64,000 bases of DNA from Pararoseomonas sp. SCSIO 73927. GTDB lineage: Bacteria > Pseudomonadota > Alphaproteobacteria > Acetobacterales > Acetobacteraceae. The position numbers and the translations under genes are program-made. Positions 55,263 to 63,678 of the stretch are shown in pieces (the stretch's first letter is position 1; each line of letters begins with the position of its first letter). The notes beneath the pieces were generated by a model, which had not been told where the DNA came from, did not search any database, and saw nothing but the letters and a program-made list of their open reading frames with translations. The stretch lies in NCBI RefSeq assembly GCF_037040815.1, contig NZ_CP146232.1, positions 3,032,501 to 3,096,500 on the forward strand. The letters run 5' to 3'.

Positions 55263-55661
55263 ATGTCGCCTGCCCTCATCGTCTGGGCGCCCCGCGTGCT
55301 CTCCGTGCTGCGAATCGTCGCGGCGCTGATTTTCCTGCTGCACGGCACCCAGAAGCTCTTCGCCTTTCCAGGGCCGCCGGCCGGCGGTGCGCTACCGCCG
55401 GTGATGTCCCTCCTCTGGGTCGGCGCGATCCTCGAGCTCGTCGGCGGCCTCCTGCTGCTGATCGGCGCCTTCACCCGCCCGGTCGCCTTCATCCTCTCCG
55501 GCGAGATGGCCGTGGCCTACTGGATGTTCCACGCGCCCCGGAACCTCTACCCCACGCTGAACGGCGGTGACGCCTCCATCCTCTACTGCTTCGTCTTCCT
55601 CTACCTCGTCTTCGCGGGCCCCGGCCCCTGGAGCGTGGACGCGGCCCGCAACAAGGCCTGA
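55263..55661 (+). CDS. DoxX family membrane protein
   Basis: A 132-residue integral membrane protein with four helices: VLRIVAALIFLLHGTQKLFA is the typical helix 1, then LWVGAILELVGGLLLLIGAF and EMAVAYWMFHAP, ending in a helix FVFLYLVFAGPGPWSVD. DoxX-type proteins are linked to quinone/thiosulfate oxidation in some species and to redox homeostasis in others; no assignment is possible here. A strong stem-loop follows the stop. Confidence 0.9.
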   Translation: MSPALIVWAPRVLSVLRIVAALIFLLHGTQKLFAFPGPPAGGALPPVMSLLWVGAILELVGGLLLLIGAFTRPVAFILSGEMAVAYWMFHAPRNLYPTLNGGDASILYCFVFLYLVFAGPGPWSVDAARNKA

Positions 55662-55668
55662 TCCGGCC

Positions 55669-55695
55669 GGCGGGGCGGCCCTCCTCCGCCCCGCC
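55669..55695 (+). terminator. Perfect 10-bp stem-loop after the DoxX gene
   Basis: GGCGGGGCGG (55669-55678) pairs perfectly with CCGCCCCGCC (55686-55695) around CCCTCCT. It lies eight bases after the stop and 50 bases before the ABC exporter start. There is no T tract. Confidence 0.5.
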
Positions 55696-55745
55696 GTCCC
55701 GCGTCCACTGGTCATGGGCGGGTCCCCTGCGCTAACCGCCCGCCC

Positions 55746-57515
55746 ATGGCCCCCCCTTCCAAGTCCCGGCGCCTCGACCCGGAGGCGAGCCGCGCCCTTA
55801 TCCTCCGCCTCTGGCGGGAGGAGGTGCGGCACCATCCCCGCCGGATCCTCGTCGCCCTGCTCTGCACCGGTCTCGTCGCCGGCCTCACCGCCCTCTACCC
55901 CGTGGTGATCCAGCAGGCCTTCGACCTCTTCGCCGCGGGGGATGCGCGGATCGTCTGGGCGGTGCCGCCCGCCATCATCGCGCTCACCGTGGCCAAGGCG
56001 CTGGCGCAGTACGGCCAGGCCGTCTCCATCCAGTCCACCGTGCTGCGGGTGATCGAGGGGCTGCAGAACCGCCTCTTCCGTGCGCTGACCCACGCCGACT
56101 TCGCCGCCGTCTCGCGGGAAGCCCCCGCACGCCACGCCGCCCGCTTCACCGCCGATGCCGCCGCCATCCGGGAGGCGCTGACGAAGGCCATCAACGCGGT
56201 GGCGGACGTGCTGACGGTGGTGGGCCTCGTCGCCTCCATGGTCTGGCTGGACTGGAGGATGTCGCTGGTGGCGGCGCTGCTCTACCCCGTGGCCGTGGTG
56301 CCTATCCTGAAGCTCGGCAAGCGCATCCGCCGCGCCTCCGGCGGCATGCAGGAGCGGGTGGGGGAGGCCGCAGCGACCCTGACGGAGAGCTTCGCCGCCG
56401 CCCGCGTGGTCCGCACCTACCGGCTGGAAGCGGCGGAGGAGGCGCGGGCCGCGCGGCTCTTCGCCAATCTGCGCGCCAGCCTTCTCTCCATCGCCCGAAC
56501 CCGCGCCAGCCTGGACCCGATGCTGGAGGCCATCGGCGGCGTGGCCGTGGCCGCCATCCTCGCCCTCGTCGGCTGGCGCGTCTCGCAGGGGGAGGGGACG
56601 GTGGGCGAGTTCACCGGCTTCGTCGCCGCCCTCCTCATCGCCTCCCGCCCCGTGCGCGCGCTGGGCAGCCTGAACGCGGCGCTGCAGGAGGGGCTGGCCG
56701 GTCTATCCCGCGTCAACGCCGTGATCGACGCGCCGCGCGGGATCGACGACCGCCCCGGCGCCCCCGCCCTGCCGCCGGGACAGGGCCGCGTGGCCTTCGA
56801 GGAGGTGCGCTTCGCCTATGAGGACGGGCGCGTGGCGCTGGACGGCGTGACCCTCGTGGCGGAGCCGGGCCGGACCGTCGCGCTCGTCGGCCCCTCCGGC
56901 GCCGGCAAGTCCACGGCGCTGGCCCTGGTGCCGCGCCTCTACGATCCCTCCTCCGGTCGCGTGACGATGGACGGCGCGGACCTGCGCGGCGTCTCGCTGG
57001 AGAGCCTGCGCGACGCCATCGCCTATGTCGGCCAGGACGCGGTGGTGTTCGACGACACGGCCTTTGCCAACATCGCCTGCGGCCGCCCCGGCGCTACGGC
57101 CGTGGAGGTGGAGGACGCCGCCCGCGCCGCCGCCGCCCACGACTTCATCACCGCCCTGCCGGAGGGCTACGACACGGTGCTCGGCCCCGGCGGCGCGCGT
57201 CTCTCGGGCGGGCAGCGCCAGCGCATCTCCCTCGCCCGCGCCCTGCTGCGGAACCCGCGCGTGCTGCTGCTGGACGAGGCGACGAGCGCGCTGGACACGG
57301 CGAGCGAGGCGGCGGTGCAGGCCGCCCTCGCCACGCTGCGCGCCGGCCGCACCACGCTGGTGGTGGCGCACCGCCTCTCCACCGTGCGGGATGCGGATCT
57401 GATCGTGGTGATGGAATCCGGCCGCGTCGCCGAATCCGGCACCCATGCGGAGCTTCTGGCCGCGGGCGGGCTCTATGCCGGCCTCGTCCGCGCCCAGGCC
57501 TTCGCGACCGCCTGA
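55746..57515 (+). CDS. ABC exporter, fused permease/ATPase (MsbA-like half transporter)
   Basis: A 589-residue half-transporter: six transmembrane helices (about 35-310) and a C-terminal ATPase with Walker A GPSGAGKST (about 381-389), Q-loop YVGQDAV, signature LSGGQRQR and Walker B VLLLDEATSALD, ending with the H-loop VVAHRLS. It must dimerise to export lipids or other hydrophobic compounds. MsbA-type sequences dominate this pattern, but lipid A export is only an inference. It is 12 bases upstream of a HutD gene. Confidence 0.92.
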   Translation: MAPPSKSRRLDPEASRALILRLWREEVRHHPRRILVALLCTGLVAGLTALYPVVIQQAFDLFAAGDARIVWAVPPAIIALTVAKALAQYGQAVSIQSTVLRVIEGLQNRLFRALTHADFAAVSREAPARHAARFTADAAAIREALTKAINAVADVLTVVGLVASMVWLDWRMSLVAALLYPVAVVPILKLGKRIRRASGGMQERVGEAAATLTESFAAARVVRTYRLEAAEEARAARLFANLRASLLSIARTRASLDPMLEAIGGVAVAAILALVGWRVSQGEGTVGEFTGFVAALLIASRPVRALGSLNAALQEGLAGLSRVNAVIDAPRGIDDRPGAPALPPGQGRVAFEEVRFAYEDGRVALDGVTLVAEPGRTVALVGPSGAGKSTALALVPRLYDPSSGRVTMDGADLRGVSLESLRDAIAYVGQDAVVFDDTAFANIACGRPGATAVEVEDAARAAAAHDFITALPEGYDTVLGPGGARLSGGQRQRISLARALLRNPRVLLLDEATSALDTASEAAVQAALATLRAGRTTLVVAHRLSTVRDADLIVVMESGRVAESGTHAELLAAGGLYAGLVRAQAFATA

Positions 57516-57526
57516 GAGGAGAGAGA

Positions 57527-58075
57527 ATGTCGGGAACCGTCATCCGCCACGCCGCGCTGGAGCCGCGCTTCTGGCCCAATGGCAAGGGCCTCACGCGCAC
57601 GGTCGCCACGGGCGGGGAGGGGGCGGAGGTCTCCGGCTGGCAGCTCGGCATCGCCGACCTCGGGGAGGCCGCCGACTTCTCCCACTTCCCCGGCTGCAAC
57701 CGGATCTTCACCCTGCTCGGGGGGGAGGGCGCGACCCTCACGGTGGACGACGCCCGGCTGCCCTGCCTGCCCTTCGTGCCCGTAGCCTTCCCGGGGGACC
57801 GCCCGACCCATTATCGCCCCGAAGGCGGCGCGGCCCGGGCCTTCAACGTGGTGGCGGGCCGCAACTTCGAGGCCGCGGTCTCCGTGCTCGGCCTCCTCCC
57901 CGGCCATCCCGCGCGGGTGGCGGGGATGGCGGTGTTCTGCGCCCGCGGCGCCCTCACCGTCGGGCCGGACCGCCTCGGCGCCGGCGACACCGTCCTGCAC
58001 CCCGGCCTCGCCAGCATCGAGGCGGCAGAGGCCGGGACGGTGGCGATCACCGTCGGGATCACCCGGCGACGGTAG
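57527..58075 (+). CDS. HutD family protein
   Basis: A 182-residue cupin-like protein of the HutD/Ves family: NGKGLTRTVATGGEGAEVSG, the WQLGIADLGEAADFSHFPGC block, FTLLGGEGATLTV and FPGDRPTHYRPEGGAARAFN. HutD accompanies histidine utilisation operons and is thought to keep intracellular histidine-degradation products in check; no hut genes are here. AGAGGAGAGAGA precedes the ATG. It converges on the phosphatase gene. Confidence 0.85.
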   Translation: MSGTVIRHAALEPRFWPNGKGLTRTVATGGEGAEVSGWQLGIADLGEAADFSHFPGCNRIFTLLGGEGATLTVDDARLPCLPFVPVAFPGDRPTHYRPEGGAARAFNVVAGRNFEAAVSVLGLLPGHPARVAGMAVFCARGALTVGPDRLGAGDTVLHPGLASIEAAEAGTVAITVGITRRR

Positions 58076-58123
58076 GGGCGATGTTATGGGGAGCGACGCT
58101 AAGGAAGCGGCGCTGAGGGGCGC

Positions 58124-58786
58124 CTACTCCCGCCGGAGCACCCCGTCCACCAGCCGGTCTGCCCAGGGGCGGCTGCGGAAATCCGCGCGCAGCCCGGCCT
58201 CGTCGTACTCGTCCCGCACCCAGTCCAGGAAGGGGATCCGCCCTTCGGCGCGGCGGGCGTAGAGGCGGAAGAAGGCGTCCAGGATGCCGGTGCGGGAGGC
58301 GGAGACGTGGCCGTGCCGCCAGTGGAGCTGCCCCAGCGCCTCCGCACTCGTCCCACCCTCCAGCAGCAGGAAGATGCCGGCCACCAGCCCCGTGCGGTCC
58401 GCGCCGGACTTGCAGTGGAGGAGGGCGGGCTCCTCCATCGTCTTCAGGATCCCGGCGAGGCGCAGGATGCGGTCCCGGTGCGGGGCGCCGCGGCTCTCAA
58501 AGGGGGCGTCGATATGAGTCAGGCCCAGCCGGGCGGCCTCGGCGCGGGAGAGGGCGTCGGAGCCGCAATCCACCCGCTCCCCGCGAAGGTTGACCACGGT
58601 CCGCAGCCCGTAGCGCCGCGCCGCGTCCCGCAGCTGCCAGGGGGAGGGGTGGTTGGAGCGGTAGAGCCGCCCCGGCGCCACCACGCCCCAGTTGCGCCAG
58701 CCCTGCCGCAGGATCGCGTGGTCCACGAAGAGGCTGTTCATCACCGCGGCCCGGCGTCCGGCGGGGGTCGTCAGGTCTTGAGGCAT
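58124..58786 (-). CDS. Dual-specificity/tyrosine-type protein phosphatase
   Basis: A 220-residue cysteine-dependent phosphatase. The active-site loop HCKSGADRTGL gives nucleophile Cys125 and Arg131 (CX5R), and the general-acid region lies in THIDAPFESRG (His/Asp at 91-93). The N-terminus VVAPGRLYRSNHPSPWQL fits DSP-like bacterial phosphatases, which can act on phosphotyrosine, phosphoinositide or sugar phosphates. No kinase partner is adjacent. Substrate unknown. Confidence 0.87.
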   Translation of the reverse strand: MPQDLTTPAGRRAAVMNSLFVDHAILRQGWRNWGVVAPGRLYRSNHPSPWQLRDAARRYGLRTVVNLRGERVDCGSDALSRAEAARLGLTHIDAPFESRGAPHRDRILRLAGILKTMEEPALLHCKSGADRTGLVAGIFLLLEGGTSAEALGQLHWRHGHVSASRTGILDAFFRLYARRAEGRIPFLDWVRDEYDEAGLRADFRSRPWADRLVDGVLRRE

Positions 58787-58818
58787 GGGCCGGGAAATAG
58801 GGTGCGCGGGGGGGAAGG

Positions 58819-58845
58819 GGCAACGGCCCGGGGTGACGGGGCGTT
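58819..58845 (+). promoter_or_regulatory. Candidate general-stress (EcfG-type) promoter
   Basis: GGCAAC at 58819-58824, then 17 bases, then CGTT at 58842-58845. The alphaproteobacterial stress sigma factor EcfG recognises GGAAC with 16-17 bases to CGTT, so this differs by one inserted base. It ends 34 bases before the first of two small hydrophilic-protein genes. A GACGGGG/CCCCGTC hairpin (58835-58853) overlaps it. Confidence 0.35.
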
Positions 58846-58879
58846 ACCCCGTCCTCGAAGGAAGAAGAGGAGGCCCGCC

Positions 58880-59080
58880 ATGTCGAAGGCCCATCTGCCG
58901 CCCGTGCCGCCCGCCAACCAGGCGCCCCACGGGGGCAACAACCCCGGCGAGGGCGACGTGAACCCCAAGGATGCCCGGAACACCGCGGAGAACCGCGGCA
59001 AGTCCGACCCCGGCCAGCAGGGCCAGCAGGGCAACACCGGGATCAACACCCACCACCAGGGCTACCAGCAGGATCGTTGA
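58880..59080 (+). CDS. Small hydrophilic protein, Pro/Asn/Gln/Gly-rich
   Basis: A 66-residue, probably unstructured protein (VPPANQAPHGGNNPGEGDVN, then QQGQQGNTGINTHHQGYQQD). AGGAGG (58868-58873) six bases before the ATG is one of the best ribosome-binding sites in the window, implying strong expression. Codon bias matches neighbours. Composition resembles stress-induced hydrophilic (hydrophilin-like) proteins, but no family was recognised. It is followed after three bases by a similar small gene and a strong terminator. Confidence 0.65.
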   Translation: MSKAHLPPVPPANQAPHGGNNPGEGDVNPKDARNTAENRGKSDPGQQGQQGNTGINTHHQGYQQDR

Positions 59081-59083
59081 ACC

Positions 59084-59299
59084 ATGGTCAAGGGAACCGA
59101 GAACAAGGAGAACGCCGGCGGCGGCCCCGGCAGCAGCCATCAGGGCGGCAGCCACGGCGAGGCGCACCGGGAGAAAGGCAAGACCGTGCCCGGCCCGGCG
59201 ACCAACAGCGACAAGAGCCAAGTCTCCGGCGGCGGCGGTGAGCGGGACAGCCACCACACACATGATCCCGAGAAGAAGGGCGACCGCTCGGGCTACTGA
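59084..59299 (+). CDS. Small hydrophilic protein, Gly/His/Lys/Glu-rich
   Basis: A 71-residue charged protein without hydrophobic core (VKGTENKENAGGGPGSSHQG, then GERDSHHTHDPEKKGDRSGY). Eight His residues lie in clusters, so metal binding or desiccation protection are conceivable, neither proven. The ATG follows AGGA. It is the second gene of a two-gene unit ended by an intrinsic terminator. Confidence 0.65.
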   Translation: MVKGTENKENAGGGPGSSHQGGSHGEAHREKGKTVPGPATNSDKSQVSGGGGERDSHHTHDPEKKGDRSGY

Positions 59300-59325
59300 G
59301 GCGTCCGTTTAGATCGGCGAAGGGA

Positions 59326-59357
59326 GCCGGAGCGGGAGGACCGCTCCGGCCCTTTTT
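59326..59357 (+). terminator. Intrinsic terminator
   Basis: GCCGGAGCGG (59326-59335), loop GAGGA, CCGCTCCGGC (59341-59350), then CCTTTTT (59351-59357). A perfect 10-bp stem with a real T tract, the best terminator in the window; it ends the transcript of the two small genes. Confidence 0.9.
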
Positions 59358-59370
59358 AATCCAACCCTTA

Positions 59371-60360
59371 TCAATCCGCGCGCGCGCCGGTGATGCGGAC
59401 CGCCTCCTGCCACATCGGCCGCTCGCGCCTCCCGCGCTCCGACGCGCCTTCCGGCGTGGACCAGAGCAGCTTCGTCCCGGCCTGGAGCGAGCGCCGCTGC
59501 ACCGCCGGGTCCTCCGCCACCGCCTTCAGCGCCGCGTTCATCCGGTCCACCGCCACCTTCGGCGTGCCGGCGGGCGCGACGAGGGCGGCCCAGGAGGTGA
59601 CGACGAAGTCCGGCATCCCCGCCTCCGCCATGGTCGGCAGGTCGGGCAGGCTCGGCCAGCGCTCCGCGCTCGTCACCGCGAAGGCGCGCATCCGTCCCTC
59701 CTGGATGATCGGGACGTAGGAGGCGAGGTTGTCGATCGCGCAGGTCAGGTCGCCCGAGAGCATGGCCGGCGTGATCTGCGCCGCGCCGCGGAAGGGCACG
59801 TGCTCCGCGTTCAGCCCCAGGCGGCTGGTGAAGAGGCCGCCGCAGAGATGCGCGGTGGTGCCCACCCCCGGACTGCCGTAGCTGATGCCCTGCGGCCGCG
59901 CCCGGGCCCAGGCGATGAACTCCTGCAGCGTCCTCGCCGGGCAGTGCTGGCTGCTGACTATCACCACGTTCGGCAGCTCGTAGGTCAGGGCCACCGCGAT
60001 GAAGTCCCGGTCGATCTCCCAGGGCATGCGGGAGTAGAGGAACTGGTTGATCGAGAACTGCCCGATCGTGGCCATGCCGAAGGTGTAGCCATCGGCCGGG
60101 GCCTTCGCGACCGCATCCATCCCGATGTTGCCGCCCGCGCCCGGCCGGTTCTCCACCAGGATGTTCTGGCCGAGGCGGCTCTGGAGCTGCTCCCCGTAGA
60201 TCCGCGCCATCACGTCCGTGGAGCCGGCGGGCGGGAAGGGGACGATGAAGCGGATGGGGCGGTTGGGCCATTCACCCGGGGGCGCCCCGGTCTGCGCCAG
60301 GGCGGGGTGAAGGACAGGCAGGGCCAGCCCGGCCCCGAGAAGGGTGCGGCGCGCGATCAT
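59371..60360 (-). CDS. Tripartite tricarboxylate transporter (Bug/TctC) binding protein, second orphan
   Basis: A 329-residue periplasmic binding protein with signal peptide MIARRTLLGAGLALPVLHPA. It shares the Bug pattern of the protein at 39691: IRFIVPFPPAGSTDVMARIY, NILVENRPGAGGNIGMDAVA, PADGYTFGMATIG, GISYGSPGVGTTAHL and HVPFRGAAQITPAMLSGDLT. It differs by a Cys pair region (IVSSQHCPARTLQEF). No permease genes nearby. Ligand unknown. Confidence 0.92.
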   Translation of the reverse strand: MIARRTLLGAGLALPVLHPALAQTGAPPGEWPNRPIRFIVPFPPAGSTDVMARIYGEQLQSRLGQNILVENRPGAGGNIGMDAVAKAPADGYTFGMATIGQFSINQFLYSRMPWEIDRDFIAVALTYELPNVVIVSSQHCPARTLQEFIAWARARPQGISYGSPGVGTTAHLCGGLFTSRLGLNAEHVPFRGAAQITPAMLSGDLTCAIDNLASYVPIIQEGRMRAFAVTSAERWPSLPDLPTMAEAGMPDFVVTSWAALVAPAGTPKVAVDRMNAALKAVAEDPAVQRRSLQAGTKLLWSTPEGASERGRRERPMWQEAVRITGARAD

Positions 60361-60447
60361 GAAGGCTCCCTCGGACGTCGTTCTTGCGCGGACTGTGCCA
60401 GCCCGTTACGGCCGCGTCCAAGTCCTATGAGGCCGGGGAGGGAGGGG

Positions 60448-60621
60448 ATGCACTTCAAGCGGAGAAGGCCGAAGAACGGCCGTGCCGGCTGCCTCCTGTG
60501 CAAGCCGCACAAGGCCAATGGCTGCTGCCCGCGCGGGCGCGACATGACCTTCGGGAACCGCCGCCGCCATGAGGGCGGGCGGGCGCAGCTGCGCTGCGCC
60601 GGCCTGCCCGGCGGCCGCTAG
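60448..60621 (+). CDS. Small Cys/Arg-rich conserved protein, 57 residues
   Basis: A very short basic protein: MHFKRRRPKNGRAGCLLCKP, then HKANGCCPRGRDMTFGNRRR. GGGAGGGAGGGG directly precedes the ATG at 60448. Two CxxC-like spacings (CLLC and CC) might bind zinc. Proteins with the same RRRPKNxRAGCLxCKP core recur in many proteobacteria, so it is likely real despite its size; no function is known. Its stop is two bases from the hemF stop on the other strand. Confidence 0.75.
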   Translation: MHFKRRRPKNGRAGCLLCKPHKANGCCPRGRDMTFGNRRRHEGGRAQLRCAGLPGGR

Positions 60622-60623
60622 TC

Positions 60624-61577
60624 TCAGGGCCAGCGCACCTCCGGCGGCATGGACATGAGGATCGCCTCCACGTTCCCGCCGGTCCGCAGGCCGAACAGCG
60701 TGCCGCGGTCGTGCAGCAGGTTGAACTCCACGTAGCGGCCGCGGCGGACCAGCTGGTGGTCCCGGTCCGCCTCCGTCCAGGGCTCGTGCATCCGGCGCCG
60801 GATGATGGCGGGGTAGGAGAGGAGAAAGGCCTCGCCCACGTCCCTGGTGAAGGCGAAGTGGTCGGGCAGGCGGGACTCGTCCGGGTCCTCCCGGCCGAGC
60901 CAGTCGTAGAAGATGCCGCCTAGCCCGCGCGGCTCCCCCCGGTGGGGCAGGAAGAAGTACTCGTCGCACCACCGCTTGAAGCGCGGGTAGTAGGCCGGGT
61001 CGTGCCCGTCGCAGGCGCCCCGGAAGGCGGCGTGGAAGCCCGCCGCATCCTCCTGGGCCTCCGCCGAATCCGGGAACATTGGCGTCAGGTCCCCGCCGCC
61101 GCCGAACCAGGCGCGGCTGGTGGCGATGAAGCGCGTGTTCATGTGCGCCGCCGGCACCTTGGGCGAGCGCATGTGGGCGACGAGGGAGACGCCGGTGGCG
61201 AGGAAGCGCGGATCCTCCTCCGCCCCCGGGATCTGGCGCCGGAACTCCGGGCTGAACTCTCCGTGGACGGTGGAGACGTTCACCCCGACCTTCTCGAAGA
61301 CCCGGCCCTTCATCACGGACATGACGCCGCCGCCGCCGCCCTCCCTGTTCCAGGGCGTGCGGACGAAGCGGCCGGGGGGGAGGCCGCCATGGGGGCCGGT
61401 CGTGCCCTCGTCCTCGATCGCCTCGAAGGCGGCGCAGAGGCGGTCCCGCAGCCCCTCGAACCACGCGCGGGCAGGGGCGGCGAGGGGATGCGCCGCCGGG
61501 TCGGACGCACCGGCCGGCGCGGGTGGGCCAGAGGATGGCGCAGAGGGTGGTGCAGAGGGTTGTGTCATTCTGGCCAT
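60624..61577 (-). CDS. hemF: Oxygen-dependent coproporphyrinogen III oxidase
   Basis: Converts coproporphyrinogen III to protoporphyrinogen IX in aerobic haem synthesis. About 317 residues with the HemF pattern: [82 protein letters not shown] (abridged) and the end [20 protein letters not shown]. The ATG at 61577 is preferred; 61568 is possible. The 25-residue Pro/Ser/Ala-rich start is not conserved. It is divergent from the bc1 operon and supports its haem supply (inference). Confidence 0.95.
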   Translation of the reverse strand: MARMTQPSAPPSAPSSGPPAPAGASDPAAHPLAAPARAWFEGLRDRLCAAFEAIEDEGTTGPHGGLPPGRFVRTPWNREGGGGGVMSVMKGRVFEKVGVNVSTVHGEFSPEFRRQIPGAEEDPRFLATGVSLVAHMRSPKVPAAHMNTRFIATSRAWFGGGGDLTPMFPDSAEAQEDAAGFHAAFRGACDGHDPAYYPRFKRWCDEYFFLPHRGEPRGLGGIFYDWLGREDPDESRLPDHFAFTRDVGEAFLLSYPAIIRRRMHEPWTEADRDHQLVRRGRYVEFNLLHDRGTLFGLRTGGNVEAILMSMPPEVRWP

Positions 61578-61604
61578 CGCGAGGTTGTGGCGGGGGGCGT
61601 GCCG

Positions 61605-61633
61605 TTGCCACCCTGCGTTTCGCACCGTTATAT
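61605..61633 (+). promoter_or_regulatory. Probable sigma-70-type promoter of the bc1 operon
   Basis: TTGCCA (61605-61610), a 17-base spacer and TTATAT (61628-61633) match the vegetative consensus closely. Transcription would start near 61640 and give an untranslated leader of roughly 135 bases before petA. TGGCGCCA, a perfect palindrome, follows at 61633-61640. Confidence 0.55.
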
Positions 61634-61777
61634 GGCGCCATCGTCGACTTGGCATGGCGCGGCCCGCGCATGCCCGGCTCGCGCCCCGATCCCGGCCCTA
61701 GACCTGGCCGTGCGGGGGAGGAAGCAACCGCCCGCCCCGCGCTCGGGACGGGAACGGAGAACAGGACGAGCGATCGA

Positions 61778-62389
61778 ATGGCCGATGTGCTGGCTTCCCC
61801 GCCGAAGACGAGCCCCTCCGAACCCGGGCCCCGCCATGCCGATCCCGCGGGCACGGTGCATGAAGGGGAAGGGCCGGTTCGCCGTGACTTCCTGAAGCTC
61901 GCCGCCGGTTCCTTCGCGGCGGTGGGCGTGGGCGTGATCGCCTGGCCCTTCGTCCACTCCATGAACCCCAGCGCCGACGTGCTCGCCCTCTCCTCCACGG
62001 ATGTGGAGCTGGGGCCGATCGCCGAGGGGCAGGCGATCACCGTGATGTGGCGGGGCAAGCCGGTCTTCGTGCGCCACCGCACCGCGAAGGAGATCGAGGA
62101 GGCGCGCGCGGTCAATGTCGGCGAGCTGCGCGACCCCGCGCCCGATTCGGCGCGGGTGAAGCCCGGCAAGGACCAGTGGCTGGTGGTGATCGGCGTCTGC
62201 ACCCATCTCGGCTGCGTGCCGCTGGGGCAGAAGTCCACGGACCCGAAGGGCGACTTCGACGGCTGGTTCTGCCCCTGCCACGGCAGCCACTACGATTCCG
62301 CAGGGCGCATCCGCCGCGGCCCCGCGCCGCTGAACCTGGCCCTGCCCACCTATTCCTTCACCTCCGACACCCGCGTGCGGATCGGCTGA
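61778..62389 (+). CDS. petA: Ubiquinol-cytochrome c reductase Rieske iron-sulfur subunit
   Basis: Carries the 2Fe-2S cluster that takes the first electron from ubiquinol in complex III. 203 residues: a Tat-type signal anchor with RRDFLK (35-40) and the helix [15 protein letters not shown], then the soluble domain with cluster ligands Cys141, His143 (CTHLGC), Cys165 and His168 (CPCHGSHYD); Cys146 and Cys167 form the stabilising disulfide. The ATG at 61778 (MADVLASPP) is chosen; the 20 residues of Pro/Ser before the Tat motif are usual in this lineage. Confidence 0.96.
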   Translation: MADVLASPPKTSPSEPGPRHADPAGTVHEGEGPVRRDFLKLAAGSFAAVGVGVIAWPFVHSMNPSADVLALSSTDVELGPIAEGQAITVMWRGKPVFVRHRTAKEIEEARAVNVGELRDPAPDSARVKPGKDQWLVVIGVCTHLGCVPLGQKSTDPKGDFDGWFCPCHGSHYDSAGRIRRGPAPLNLALPTYSFTSDTRVRIG

Positions 62390-62400
62390 GGAGAGACACC

Positions 62401-63678
62401 ATGGCCGAGGGCCTTCACGACTCCGACGTCTCGAACCCCGTCCTGCGCTGGGTCGACCAGCGCCTGCCCATCATCTCGATGGTGCAGCGGGAATACGGCA
62501 CTTTCCCCACGCCCCGGAACTTCAACTACTTCTGGAACTTCGGCGCGCTGGCGATGATCAACCTGGTGATCATGATCGCCACGGGCGTGATCCTGTCCAT
62601 GCAGTACGTGGCGAACACCGGGCTCGCCTTCGATTCCGTCGAGCGCATCATGCGCGACGTGAACTACGGCTGGCTGCTGCGCTACGTGCACTCCAACGGC
62701 GCCTCGATGTTCTTCATCGTGGTCTATATCCACATCTGGCGCGCCCTGAACTACGGCTCCTACAAGACGCCGCGCGAGCTGCTGTTCATGCTCGGCGTCA
62801 TCATCTTCATTCTGATGATGGCCACCGCCTTCCTCGGCTACGTGCTGCCCTGGGGCCAGATGTCCTTCTGGGGCGCCACCGTCATCACCAACCTCTTCTC
62901 GGCGCTACCGGTCGTCGGGCAGCACATCGTCACCTGGCTCTGGGGCGGCTTCTCGGTGGACAACCCCACCCTCAACCGCTTCTTCTCGCTGCACTTCCTG
63001 CTGCCCTTCGTGATCACGGGCGTGGTGTTCCTGCACATCGCGGCGCTGCACATCACCGGCTCCAACAACCCTCTGGGCATCGAGCCGAAGGGGCCGAAGG
63101 ACACGATCCCCTTCCACCCCTACTACACGATCAAGGACAGCGTCGGGATCATCGTCTACCTGATGGTCTTCGCCATCCTCGTCTTCTTCATGCCGAACTT
63201 CCTGGGGCACCCCGACAACTACATCCCGGCCAACCCGCTGGTGACACCCGCGCACATCGTGCCGGAATGGTACTTCCTGCCCTTCTACGCGATCCTGCGC
63301 GCGGTCCCGAACAAGCTCGGCGGCGTGGCGATGATGGGCGGCGCGCTCGTGATCCTCTTCGTCCTGCCCTGGCTGGACTCCTCGCCCGTGCGCTCCATGC
63401 GGTTCCGGCCGATCGCCCGCTGGTTCTTCCTGCTCTGGACCGTGAACTTCTTCGTCCTGGGCTGGGTGGGCGGCAAGCCGGCGGAGCAGCCCTACATCCT
63501 CATCGCCCAGATCTGCTCGGCCTACTACTTCGCCTACTTCCTGGTGATCCTGCCGCTGCTGGCGAAGTTCGAGAAGCCGCTGCCCCTGCCCGAGAGCATC
63601 GCCGCTTCGGTCCTGAAACACCGCGGCGGGGGTCCACTGCCCGCCGGCGCCACCGCCAAGCCGATGGAGAAGGCGTGA
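62401..63678 (+). CDS. petB: Cytochrome b subunit of complex III
   Basis: A 425-residue membrane subunit with eight to nine helices holding haems bL and bH. The His ligands are in [20 protein letters not shown] and [15 protein letters not shown]. The quinol-oxidation loop has [13 protein letters not shown], and the Qi-side residues lie at the N-terminus. The GAGGAGAGAC site precedes ATG 62401 by a few bases. It starts 11 bases after petA and overlaps petC (TGATG). Confidence 0.97.
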   Translation: MAEGLHDSDVSNPVLRWVDQRLPIISMVQREYGTFPTPRNFNYFWNFGALAMINLVIMIATGVILSMQYVANTGLAFDSVERIMRDVNYGWLLRYVHSNGASMFFIVVYIHIWRALNYGSYKTPRELLFMLGVIIFILMMATAFLGYVLPWGQMSFWGATVITNLFSALPVVGQHIVTWLWGGFSVDNPTLNRFFSLHFLLPFVITGVVFLHIAALHITGSNNPLGIEPKGPKDTIPFHPYYTIKDSVGIIVYLMVFAILVFFMPNFLGHPDNYIPANPLVTPAHIVPEWYFLPFYAILRAVPNKLGGVAMMGGALVILFVLPWLDSSPVRSMRFRPIARWFFLLWTVNFFVLGWVGGKPAEQPYILIAQICSAYYFAYFLVILPLLAKFEKPLPLPESIAASVLKHRGGGPLPAGATAKPMEKA

